DNA of 14,304 bases from Thiotrichales bacterium. GTDB lineage: Bacteria; Pseudomonadota; Gammaproteobacteria; Francisellales; CACEW01. The stretch lies in the NCBI GenBank assembly GCA_023266165.1, contig JAHFRR010000024.1, forward strand, positions 1-14,304. Direction: 5' to 3'. Each line of letters starts with the position of its first letter. Position 1 is the first letter of the stretch. A program made the translations under genes and the position numbers. Shown one piece after another: positions 1 to 6,256 of the stretch. The notes beneath the pieces were generated by a model. That model was given only the letters and a program-made list of their open reading frames with translations. It made no database searches and had not been told where the DNA came from.

Positions 1-503
1 ACGCGATACTCCGGATGCCCGCCGAGCTTCACCAGTGCTCGAGCCACAAAGCTACGCGCCATGGGGATCACTTCAATGGGTAGAGGGAACTTCCCTAGCA
101 CATCCACCACTTTTCCAGAATCTACGATACAAATAAACTGAGAGGCCACCGCCGCTAAGATTTTCTCGCCTGTGAGTGCCGCACCCCCCCCTTTGATCAT
201 GGTCTTTTGAGGGGTGACTTCATCCGCACCATCCACATAAAGATCGATGCGAGCGGTTTGATTCAAAGGCTCAACAGGGATGCCCAGGGCTTGGAGCTTG
301 AGCGTTGAGGCGCTAGAGCTGGAGATCACCATTTCAATTTTGCCCTTGATCAAGGGCGATGCCAAAGCCTCGATAAAGTAATTGATGGTAGATCCAGTCC
401 CGACTCCCAAAATACACCCGGGTTTAATAAAACTTAAGGCATGCAGAGCGGCTGCTTTCTTTTGAGCTTCAAGAGTTTCAGGGGACAGGGTGTTAGGTTT
501 CAT
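1..503 (-). CDS. rpiA: Ribose-5-phosphate isomerase A, 3' end cut by the window edge
   Basis: Interconverts ribose 5-phosphate and ribulose 5-phosphate in the non-oxidative pentose phosphate pathway (cytosolic). About 167 residues are visible of a family usually near 220. The N-terminal phosphate-binding loop GVGTGST is at residues 33-39, the active-site DGADE at 91-95, the IKGGGAAL segment at 103-110 with E113 and K114 after it, and FPLPIEVIPMA lies further on; all are family hallmarks. The ATG at 503 is preceded by an AAGGA-type ribosome binding site about 8 bases away. It is divergent from tolB. One oddity: family members such as the E. coli enzyme have LTREK where this protein has LTGEK (residue 112 Gly instead of Arg), and SSDAS reads SSSAS. 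The catalytic acidic and lysine residues appear retained, so I still expect an active enzyme. Identity is very secure; the missing C-terminus lies left of the window. Confidence 0.95.
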   Translation of the reverse strand, partial: MKPNTLSPETLEAQKKAAALHALSFIKPGCILGVGTGSTINYFIEALASPLIKGKIEMVISSSSASTLKLQALGIPVEPLNQTARIDLYVDGADEVTPQKTMIKGGGAALTGEKILAAVASQFICIVDSGKVVDVLGKFPLPIEVIPMARSFVARALVKLGGHPEYR

Positions 504-668
504 GGGGTCATCCTTTCAGGTGCTCTCGAGTGGATTCAAGTGGATTCGAGCGGATCTATGGGCGTGTTTGCGATATTCTGACATGAATCTTTAAAAACAT
601 CTAGATCTTAAACACGGCTCCGTATAGAATCTCAGAATCTCAACATCTTGGATGATAGGGGCTTGATC
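504..668. promoter_or_regulatory. Divergent rpiA/tolB intergenic region
   Basis: This 165-base gap separates two divergent genes and should hold both promoters. A possible tolB -10 box is TAGAAT at 625-630 (5 of 6 matches to TATAAT), with only a poor -35 candidate 17 bases upstream, so the assignment is weak. The tolB ribosome binding site AGGGG lies at 657-661, 7 bases before the GTG at 669. The rpiA-proximal half carries a 10-bp tandem repeat, listed separately. No clear rpiA promoter was recognised. Confidence 0.35.
527..556. repeat. Three-copy 10-bp tandem repeat upstream of rpiA
   Basis: Three adjacent 10-base units at 527-536, 537-546 and 547-556 read CGAGTGGATT, CAAGTGGATT and CGAGCGGATC. 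Each differs from its neighbour by one to three bases. The period is about one helical turn, so the same face of DNA would be presented three times. This could be a protein-binding array or a chance small duplication; function is inference. Confidence 0.5.
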
Positions 669-1928
669 GTGAAAGTAGTCAAAAAGATAATACAGTTCAG
701 TGCGGGTTTTTTCTTGATAGGGCTGTTACAGGCAAATCTTGTGATCCAGATCAGTCAAGGGGTTGATCGCCCGTTTCCCATCACAGTGAACCCTTTTCAA
801 AATGATGTGAGCACAGCGAGTGTTCCCCAGGGAATCTCAGGAGTCATCTCCAGTGATCTCTCGATGACAGGGCAGTTTTCTGTGAGCTCACAGACCCAAA
901 ATGCCAACAGCGATTATGATGTCACAGGCGTGGTGCAAGATTTGGGGGGTGGGCGTTATCAGGTGCAGTTTAAGCTCATGAGTGCCATCAATCATCAACT
1001 CCTGATTGGTCAACGCTTTCAAGGGATTGAGAGAAACCAGCTGCGTGCGCTTGCCCATCACATCAGCGATGAGATCTATCAGTATATCACAGGGGTTCCT
1101 GGGATTTTTAGAACGCGGTTAGCCTATGTCGAAGTGAGTGATCCTACCTCTCGTGATGCGGTGTATCGATTGGTGGTGAGCGGTATTGATGGCTTTAACC
1201 CGCAAGTGCTCTTGCGCCAAGTGGGTATTCCCATCGCATCGCCCAGCTGGTCGCCGGAAGGCAGCCAATTGGCGTATGTCAGCTATTTGAATAACAAGAT
1301 GGTGGTTTACACCATCAATTTGGCCACGGGTGAACGGCACCTCTTGGCAGATTATCCGGGTATGAACAGTGCGCCGAGCTATGCTCCCAATGGGCGGGAG
1401 ATGGCACTGGCGCTCTCGATGGGCAGTCAGGATCAGACCAATCTTTATTTATTGAATCTAGATACGCATCAGCTTACCCAGTTGACCCACTTAGGCACCA
1501 ATACCTCGCCTGAGTTCTCTCCCAATGGCCGTAGCCTGGTCTTTACCTCAGATCGAACGGGCAACCCCCAGATTTATAAAATCAATCTTGACTCCAAAGC
1601 GGTTTCACGCGTGACCACGCAGGGCGTGAAAAATTTCTCTGCGATGTATACCCCCGATGGACAGGATCTGGTGTTGATGTACCAAGCCTCCTCGGGCGGT
1701 GCGATTCGAATTGCCAAGCTCAACTTGAACACCCATGTGTTGACAGTCTTAACGCATGGCGAGCTGGACAAATCCCCCAGTGTTGCGCCCAATGGTCAAA
1801 TGGTGATTTATGCGAACTATGATGGCGCACGAGGTATTTTGGCGGAAACCTCTATCAACGGTAAGGTCAGCGTACGTTTGCCCGCAACAAATGGCTCGGT
1901 GCAATCACCGGCCTGGTCACCGAGATAA
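669..1928 (+). CDS. tolB: Tol-Pal system periplasmic beta-propeller protein TolB
   Basis: TolB is the periplasmic component of the Tol-Pal complex. It binds Pal and links it to the inner-membrane TolQRA motor for outer-membrane constriction at division. From the GTG at 669 the protein is 419 residues, close to the E. coli protein at 430. I prefer this start over the in-frame TTG at 648 because AGGGG lies 7 bases upstream and because it gives a standard signal peptide: Lys-rich n-region (KVVKK), hydrophobic core, and probable cleavage after LLQA. The mature protein begins NLVIQISQGVD, matching the TolA/Pal-contacting N-terminal arm of the family. A D2-type domain is followed by repeated propeller blades with motifs such as SPSWSPEGSQLAYVS, FSPNGRSLVFTSDRTG and a C-terminal PAWSP. 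It is first in a tolB-pal-cpoB-truA series. No tolA precedes it; the upstream neighbour is divergent rpiA. Confidence 0.96.
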   Translation: MKVVKKIIQFSAGFFLIGLLQANLVIQISQGVDRPFPITVNPFQNDVSTASVPQGISGVISSDLSMTGQFSVSSQTQNANSDYDVTGVVQDLGGGRYQVQFKLMSAINHQLLIGQRFQGIERNQLRALAHHISDEIYQYITGVPGIFRTRLAYVEVSDPTSRDAVYRLVVSGIDGFNPQVLLRQVGIPIASPSWSPEGSQLAYVSYLNNKMVVYTINLATGERHLLADYPGMNSAPSYAPNGREMALALSMGSQDQTNLYLLNLDTHQLTQLTHLGTNTSPEFSPNGRSLVFTSDRTGNPQIYKINLDSKAVSRVTTQGVKNFSAMYTPDGQDLVLMYQASSGGAIRIAKLNLNTHVLTVLTHGELDKSPSVAPNGQMVIYANYDGARGILAETSINGKVSVRLPATNGSVQSPAWSPR

Positions 1929-1942
1929 AAATTTTGTATACT
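1914..1942 (+). promoter_or_regulatory. Probable internal sigma70 promoter for pal
   Basis: A -35-like TGGTCA at 1914-1919 (4 of 6 matches) and a -10-like TATACT at 1937-1942 (5 of 6) are separated by exactly 17 bases. The pair straddles the tolB stop codon, about 77 bases before pal. An extra promoter for the abundant lipoprotein Pal would be sensible, but this is a sequence match only. Confidence 0.45.
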
Positions 1943-2018
1943 GCGCAGGTTTGAAGAATTCATTCATGTGTCAACGAATCATTATCAACTAAACTAAGTC
2001 AATCAAGGAGTGTAGAAA

Positions 2019-2702
2019 ATGCGAATCAAACAAGGGTTTAAACGAGGATCTCTCGCTGTTGCAGGGGTCATGGTCTTAGGGGTGTTGGGGCTCTCTGGCT
2101 GTTCCAGTATGCCTAAGCATAACGATGCCAAAGTGTCGGGGCTGAATAACGGAAGCGATTCGCAGTACGGCCAGACCAGCAGTCAAGGGGTCAACGGTCA
2201 AGGGCAGTTCTCAGGGCAGAGCTTGGGGGGTAGCGGGAACTCTTTTGGAGAAACCACCGGGCCGAATGGCATGAAAACCACTGTGCATTTTGGCTTTGAC
2301 AGCTATCGCGTGGACTCACAAGCGCAAACCGTGCTAGCACCCAATGTCACTTATCTTTTGCAAAACCCTAACACCAACGTGGTTGTGGCCGGATTTACCG
2401 ATCCTCGAGGTTCGCAAGAGTATAACTTCCACTTAGGTCAACGCCGTGCCAACGCCGTCATGAATTATTTGCTGCAACAAGGGATTTCTCAAGGCCAGCT
2501 GTGTGTGGTGAGCTATGGAGAATTGCAGCCTGCTGCGAGCCCTGATCAGTTCAGTGGAGATTGGCAAAAAGCCTACGCCTTGGATCGTCGCGCGGTACTG
2601 CAGTATAACCAAACCTGCGGATCCTCAAACTCAGCGGCTTCCAGTGCCAATACCGCGAATGCCGCCAGTGTGGCAGGCTCGCCTGCATCGTTTATGGGGT
2701 AA
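2019..2702 (+). CDS. pal: Peptidoglycan-associated outer-membrane lipoprotein Pal
   Basis: Pal anchors the outer membrane to peptidoglycan and is the cargo of the Tol system. The 227-residue product starts at an ATG with a strong AAGGAG 8 bases upstream. A lipoprotein signal peptide ends in lipobox LSGC, with C28 the lipidated cysteine. Residues about 40-85 are a Gly/Ser/Gln/Asn-rich linker. An OmpA-like peptidoglycan-binding domain follows (about 87-197), with VHFGFDSYRV, GFTDPRGS, YNFHLGQRRANAV and a terminal DRRAVLQY strand. The Asp and Arg expected to hold diaminopimelate are in TDPRG and GQRRANA; the usual GHTD reads GFTD. Unlike E. coli Pal it has an Ala/Ser/Asn-rich tail of about 28 residues after the domain, and two extra cysteines (C162 and C200) lying on strands that could be neighbours. 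It sits 90 bases after tolB and 6-9 bases before cpoB. Confidence 0.95.
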   Translation: MRIKQGFKRGSLAVAGVMVLGVLGLSGCSSMPKHNDAKVSGLNNGSDSQYGQTSSQGVNGQGQFSGQSLGGSGNSFGETTGPNGMKTTVHFGFDSYRVDSQAQTVLAPNVTYLLQNPNTNVVVAGFTDPRGSQEYNFHLGQRRANAVMNYLLQQGISQGQLCVVSYGELQPAASPDQFSGDWQKAYALDRRAVLQYNQTCGSSNSAASSANTANAASVAGSPASFMG

Positions 2703-2708
2703 TCGCTT

Positions 2709-3524
2709 GTGATGTTGAGTATTTTGAAGAAAGCCGTTGATCCCCTCCACTTTAACCCCTCCCTGTCCAGGGGGAGCGGGTTGTGTTATGCGGGGGCTTA
2801 TCTGTTTTTCACGGCTTTGATCAGTGTCAATCTGGGATGTGCAGGGCCCTCCCAAAATATCTCTTCTTTAACGCTGAACCAACAAGTCCAACGCCTGGAA
2901 AATCAGGTGGCCTATCTCAATCAGATGCAAGCTCAGTCTGTTGCCAATCAACAGAAAGTCACTGAGTTGACAGCCCAGTTAGATCAACTCAATCAGCAAT
3001 TGACGCTTAACACGGATCAAATCACTCAGCTTCAGCAAAAAGTGCAAGCACTGGAAACCGCAAAACCAGCATCCACCGCTGCTCAGGTTGCTCCTGGTCA
3101 AGCCTTGAAGTCTAAGGTGGCAACACCGGCGCCTGTTGTCAGCGCAGCTGAGCAAGCGATGTATCAAAAAGCCTATGGTCTCTTAATCAAAAAGCAATAT
3201 TCTGCGTCCCTGCAGGCTTTTCAGCGGTTTATCAAGCAATATCCCAAGAGTGATCGTGTGACGGATGCGTCCTACTGGATGGGCGAATTATACCTGACAG
3301 AAGGGCACCCTGATCTTGCAGCAGAGCAATTTCGCAAAGTGGTGCGTGATACCAGTAGCCCCAAGCGTCCAGATGCCATGATGGCGTTGGGTACAATCTT
3401 TTTAGCCAGTGGCGATACGGCCCACGCCAAACAAAACTTTGAAACGGTAATAAAAGAGTATCCCAAAACACAGGCGGCAGAGATGGCTGCCTCTAAGCTC
3501 AAAAGCTTGAAAACCAACGCATGA
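2709..3524 (+). CDS. cpoB: Cell division coordinator CpoB (YbgF), TPR protein
   Basis: Periplasmic partner of Tol-Pal that coordinates peptidoglycan synthesis with outer-membrane constriction. GTG 2709 and ATG 2712 are adjacent candidate starts (271 or 270 residues); the ATG is equally likely. Only a weak G-rich site precedes them, so translation is probably coupled to pal. The sequence shows an N-terminal signal region with hydrophobic core at about 27-42, a Gln/Leu-rich coiled coil (about 55-116, the trimerisation region of the family), an Ala/Pro/Thr linker, then tetratricopeptide repeats (about 147-265) with AYGLLIKKQYSASLQAFQRF and AKQNFETVIKEYPKT. The n-region is unusually long because a GC-rich palindrome (2754-2782) is translated within it. 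A cysteine at 44 (VNLGCAG) resembles a poor lipobox, since position -3 is Asn; signal peptidase I cleavage is as plausible. The stop overlaps the truA start as ATGA. Confidence 0.92.
   Translation: MMLSILKKAVDPLHFNPSLSRGSGLCYAGAYLFFTALISVNLGCAGPSQNISSLTLNQQVQRLENQVAYLNQMQAQSVANQQKVTELTAQLDQLNQQLTLNTDQITQLQQKVQALETAKPASTAAQVAPGQALKSKVATPAPVVSAAEQAMYQKAYGLLIKKQYSASLQAFQRFIKQYPKSDRVTDASYWMGELYLTEGHPDLAAEQFRKVVRDTSSPKRPDAMMALGTIFLASGDTAHAKQNFETVIKEYPKTQAAEMAASKLKSLKTNA
2754..2782. repeat. GC-rich imperfect palindrome inside the cpoB signal-peptide region
   Basis: The 29 bases form an imperfect hairpin. AACCC (2754-2758) pairs with GGGTT (2778-2782), and CTCCC (2759-2763) with GGGAG (2772-2776), leaving one unpaired C at 2777 and a short loop. 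The C-run/G-run composition is unlike the flanking coding sequence and resembles the small dispersed palindromic repeats of bacterial intergenic regions. Here it is read in frame as part of cpoB. Whether other copies exist cannot be seen from this window. Confidence 0.6.
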
Positions 3525-4297
3525 GGGAAGGCCACCTAGGAACACTGCGGCGCGTGGCGCTGTGGATTGAGTACGTAGGTACGCAGTATCATGGTTGGCA
3601 GCGTCAGGACGGTGTTTGCTCTATTCAAGAGACTCTAGAGTGCGCGCTTGAGAAAATCCTTTGTCATCCTGTATTACTGCACTGCGCAGGGCGTACGGAT
3701 AAAGGCGTGCATGCCCAAAAGCAGATTGTTCATTTCGACACCCTGAGCTCGCGTAAAATAGACGCGTTGGTCTTTGGGACGAATGTTTTTCTCCCTCCTG
3801 ATATTCGAGTTTTAAAAGCCTGGGAGGTGAGTCTGGATTTTCATGCGCGATACTCAGCGCTTTCTAGACGATATCAATATAAAATTTTAAACCGTGCGGT
3901 CAGTTCCCCGATTTTACATCAAAGGGCGCTTTGGTTTAAATATCCCTTGGAGATTGCCCCCATGCACCAAGCGGCGCAGAGCTTACTGGGCGAGCAGGAT
4001 TTCAGTGCGCTCAGAGGCAGTGAATGTCAATCTAAAACCCCCTGGCGCTGTGTGTATCAGGCGAGCGTGACGCGCAGTCAAATAGATCCCGATCACGTAA
4101 TTTTTGACATCGAAGCCAATGCCTTCCTGCACCACATGGTGCGCAACATCGTGGGGATGCTCTTGCCTATCGGCCAGCTTCATAAACCTCCTGAGGCTTT
4201 GGCTGAAGTGCTTAAAACGCAAGATCGGCGACAAGCGGGGGTGACTGCACCTCCTGAAGGGCTTTATCTGGTGGATGTGAAGTACCCTGAGGGTTAA
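3521..4297 (+). CDS. truA: tRNA pseudouridine(38-40) synthase TruA
   Basis: Converts uridines 38-40 in the anticodon stem-loop of many tRNAs to pseudouridine. The 258-residue length compares with 270 in E. coli. The catalytic aspartate is D60 in GRTDKGVHA (57-65), and GWQRQ (25-29), RYQYKI and FLHHMVRNIVGML are further family motifs. The chosen ATG overlaps the cpoB stop in ATGA, implying translational coupling. An in-frame GTG at 3554 would give a start nearer many family members (VALWIEY) and is preceded by AGGAA, but at about 12 bases, so it is second choice. It is the last gene of the tolB-pal-cpoB-truA run; no convincing rho-independent terminator follows. A tRNA-modifying enzyme coupled to an envelope operon is a genomic arrangement and does not imply shared function. 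Confidence 0.95.
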   Translation: MREGHLGTLRRVALWIEYVGTQYHGWQRQDGVCSIQETLECALEKILCHPVLLHCAGRTDKGVHAQKQIVHFDTLSSRKIDALVFGTNVFLPPDIRVLKAWEVSLDFHARYSALSRRYQYKILNRAVSSPILHQRALWFKYPLEIAPMHQAAQSLLGEQDFSALRGSECQSKTPWRCVYQASVTRSQIDPDHVIFDIEANAFLHHMVRNIVGMLLPIGQLHKPPEALAEVLKTQDRRQAGVTAPPEGLYLVDVKYPEG

Positions 4298-4330
4298 GAA
4301 AAATCCGAAATTTTGCTCATTATTTTTCTC

Positions 4331-4359
4331 TTGATTTTTTTTGATTTTTATTTTATCAT
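4331..4359 (+). promoter_or_regulatory. Strong-looking sigma70 promoter of the AAA-ATPase-like/nuclease gene
   Basis: TTGATT (4331-4336; 4 of 6) and TATCAT (4354-4359; 5 of 6) are spaced by exactly 17 bases of T-rich DNA. Transcription would begin near 4366 and leave a leader of about 78 bases. The -10 box forms the outer left arm of a large inverted repeat (4355-4395). This indicates that the downstream gene is transcribed independently of the tol-pal-truA genes. Confidence 0.55.
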
Positions 4360-4395
4360 GGCTTTTAATTTAAGCTTCCAAAGCCAGAGCATGAT
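4355..4395. repeat. Inverted repeat overlapping the promoter and early leader
   Basis: An outer stem pairs ATCAT (4355-4359) with ATGAT (4391-4395). An inner stem pairs GGCTTT (4360-4365) with AAAGCC (4380-4385), with a 14-base loop and a five-base bulge on the right side (4386-4390). No T-run follows on the plus strand, so it does not look like a terminator. Overlap with the -10 box suggests an operator or a leader RNA hairpin; this is inference. Confidence 0.5.
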
Positions 4396-4443
4396 GGCAC
4401 TCAGTTAAAGAAATTTAAAAGCACGGGTTAAGGGAAAAGCGAT

Positions 4444-6162
4444 ATGTCAAAAACTTTACAAATTGGTGGAGGGAACTTCTCAGAGCTTGTTTTGGGAGGG
4501 TACCTTTTTGTCGATAAGAGTTGTTTTATCAAAAATGTGTTGGAGGATCCACATAAGGCGATTGTGATCACTCGCCCACGTCGCTGGGGGAAATCTTTAA
4601 ACCTTTCCATGCTGCATCACTTCTTAGCCCCCAAGGTAGATGGTGTTGAGACAAAGGGGTTGTTTGATGGCTTAGAGATCTCGAAAGTTTCTGGGAACTA
4701 TATTGCAAAGCATCAAGGACAGTATCCTGTGATCTTTATGAGTTTCAAAGATTTTAAAATCAGCTCTTATGAAAAGGCCATGGAGACATTCAAGATTCTC
4801 ATTCAACGCGTATATGCTCAGCATATTGCTTTGATTAAAGATCCAGAGAGTATTTTAGATGATCGAGCAAAGCGTCTGTTTAATCATTATCTCAATGAGC
4901 CTCTCACGGAGGCAGAAATAGCAGACTCCTTGAGATATCTTACAGAGCTGCTGTTTACAGCCCATCGAAAGAAAGTTTTTATCTTAATCGACGAATACGA
5001 TACCCCGCTTAATCATGCTTTTGCGCATCATGATCACGAGCTTTTTGAACCATTATCTGAGCTTTTGAAAAATTTCTTAAGCGCAGGTATGAAGGATAAT
5101 TCTTTTGTCGAAAAAGGCGTGATGACTGGGATTTTGAGGGTCTCCAAAGACAGTATGCTTTCAGGGCTGAATAACGTTGAAACCTATACGGTACTCAAAG
5201 ATAAACAGTATTATGATTCCTTCGGATTCACGCAACAAGATTTAGTCCAGCTTTTTGAGGATCAAGGACTTAGCCATGATGAACCCCAAGTGCAAACTTG
5301 GTATAACGGATATCAAATCAATGGGCTGACACTTTATAATCCTTGGTCTATTATGAAATGCCTCTTAAACAAAGGTGAGCTTGGGCCGTATTGGGTATTA
5401 AGTGGGGATGATAAGCTATTACGAGAGCTGATTCAAAACAGTTCTGAAGGCGTTAAGAAAAAACTGGAACGACTGATTTTAGGCGAAACTGTTGAGGTAC
5501 TGGTTGCAGAAACCATGCGGTTTGATGAGATTAGAGCGCATGAGAGTATGCTTTGGAATTTGCTCTTATTAGGCGGATATTTAAAAGTATTGTTTTCAGA
5601 TTTTAATGGGGAATTTTATACCGCTCAAGTGGCGATCCCGAACCAAGAAGTGTTATTGGCTTATCGAGGCATGTTTTCGAGTTGGCTTGAGAAAGTGCCT
5701 GAGAGACTCGAACATCAAACCCAATTGGTAGCGGGTTTGGTCACCGGTGATATCAAACAATTTACGGCAGAAACCCAGTTCTTTTTAGAATCTGCAGCGA
5801 GCTTTCATGATTATGCGAATCAGCCCGAGGCGTTTTATCATGGCTTTACGCTGGCGTTGATTGCATCGATGATGGATCAGTTTTATGTGTTTTCAAATGA
5901 AGAAAGCGGCTATGGTCGACCGGATATCATTTTGATTCCCAAAGACAAATCCCAAAGCAGGGCTTTGATTCTAGAATTCAAAATTGCAACCTCAGACCAA
6001 AACCCGCAAACGCTCACCCAGAAAGCTCTCCAGCAAATCCAATCCAAAAACTACTCGGCCAAAATCAGGCAGTATGATCAGATCACAGAGATCTTGATGA
6101 TAGCCGTGGTGTTTGAAGGGAAAGTGGTGCATTACGCGATTGAGAAAGCGGGCCTGATATAG
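4444..6162 (+). CDS. AAA-ATPase-like protein with C-terminal PD-(D/E)XK nuclease domain
   Basis: The 572-residue protein matches the architecture of AAA-ATPase_like (PF09820) plus PDDEXK_9 (PF08011). The N-terminus has FVDKSCFI (22-29), the P-loop-like RPRRWGKS (44-51), a Walker B-like ILIDEYDTPL (from 180, D183 and E184), then TGILRVSKDS, the SGLNN segment, FGFTQQD and WYNGYQI with NPWSI. The C-terminal nuclease core is GYGRPD (D494) followed by LEFK (E511, K513), the expected D...EXK triad. All key residues look intact. These proteins are often multi-copy in host-associated bacteria and in Bacteroidetes; no established function is known to me. The ATG has AAGGGA 8 bases upstream. The gene stands alone between truA and coaBC with its own promoter-like sequence and structured flanks, and its base composition looks somewhat more AT-rich than tolB-truA, consistent with acquisition. 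No toxin-antitoxin or transposase partner is visible. Confidence 0.88.
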   Translation: MSKTLQIGGGNFSELVLGGYLFVDKSCFIKNVLEDPHKAIVITRPRRWGKSLNLSMLHHFLAPKVDGVETKGLFDGLEISKVSGNYIAKHQGQYPVIFMSFKDFKISSYEKAMETFKILIQRVYAQHIALIKDPESILDDRAKRLFNHYLNEPLTEAEIADSLRYLTELLFTAHRKKVFILIDEYDTPLNHAFAHHDHELFEPLSELLKNFLSAGMKDNSFVEKGVMTGILRVSKDSMLSGLNNVETYTVLKDKQYYDSFGFTQQDLVQLFEDQGLSHDEPQVQTWYNGYQINGLTLYNPWSIMKCLLNKGELGPYWVLSGDDKLLRELIQNSSEGVKKKLERLILGETVEVLVAETMRFDEIRAHESMLWNLLLLGGYLKVLFSDFNGEFYTAQVAIPNQEVLLAYRGMFSSWLEKVPERLEHQTQLVAGLVTGDIKQFTAETQFFLESAASFHDYANQPEAFYHGFTLALIASMMDQFYVFSNEESGYGRPDIILIPKDKSQSRALILEFKIATSDQNPQTLTQKALQQIQSKNYSAKIRQYDQITEILMIAVVFEGKVVHYAIEKAGLI

Positions 6163-6187
6163 AGTTTTATTTCGAGAGTATGTAGTT

Positions 6188-6215
6188 TGATCGCCTTGCA
6201 CAATGAAGGCGATCA
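6188..6215. terminator. 10-bp-stem hairpin between the ATPase/nuclease gene and coaBC
   Basis: TGATCGCCTT (6188-6197) and AAGGCGATCA (6206-6215) are perfect inverted copies around an 8-base loop, 25 bases after the upstream stop. No clear U-run follows on either strand, so termination would be weak or factor-assisted; it could instead stabilise the upstream mRNA 3' end. Confidence 0.4.
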
Positions 6216-6223
6216 GAGATAAT
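6196..6223 (+). promoter_or_regulatory. Possible coaBC promoter
   Basis: GATAAT (6218-6223) matches 5 of 6 positions of the -10 consensus, with a weak TTGCAC (6196-6201) 16 bases upstream. Transcription would start about 26 bases before coaBC. The -35 lies within the hairpin at 6188-6215. Weak match. Confidence 0.3.
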
Positions 6224-6256
6224 AGCTCTTATAAAAGCAAAGCTATGAAGGTGTAG

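Noticed and set aside
648..668. TTG 648 as the tolB start, adding seven residues
   Set aside because: The GTG at 669 has AGGGG 7 bases upstream and gives a normal signal peptide; the TTG has no ribosome binding site.
4298..4355. T-rich tract after truA as a rho-independent terminator
   Set aside because: No GC-rich hairpin precedes the T-runs; the tract instead contains a well-spaced -35/-10 pair.
4298..6256. ATPase/nuclease gene as a bounded mobile element
   Set aside because: I found no matching terminal inverted repeats or target-site duplications at the two flanks, and no transposase or integrase.
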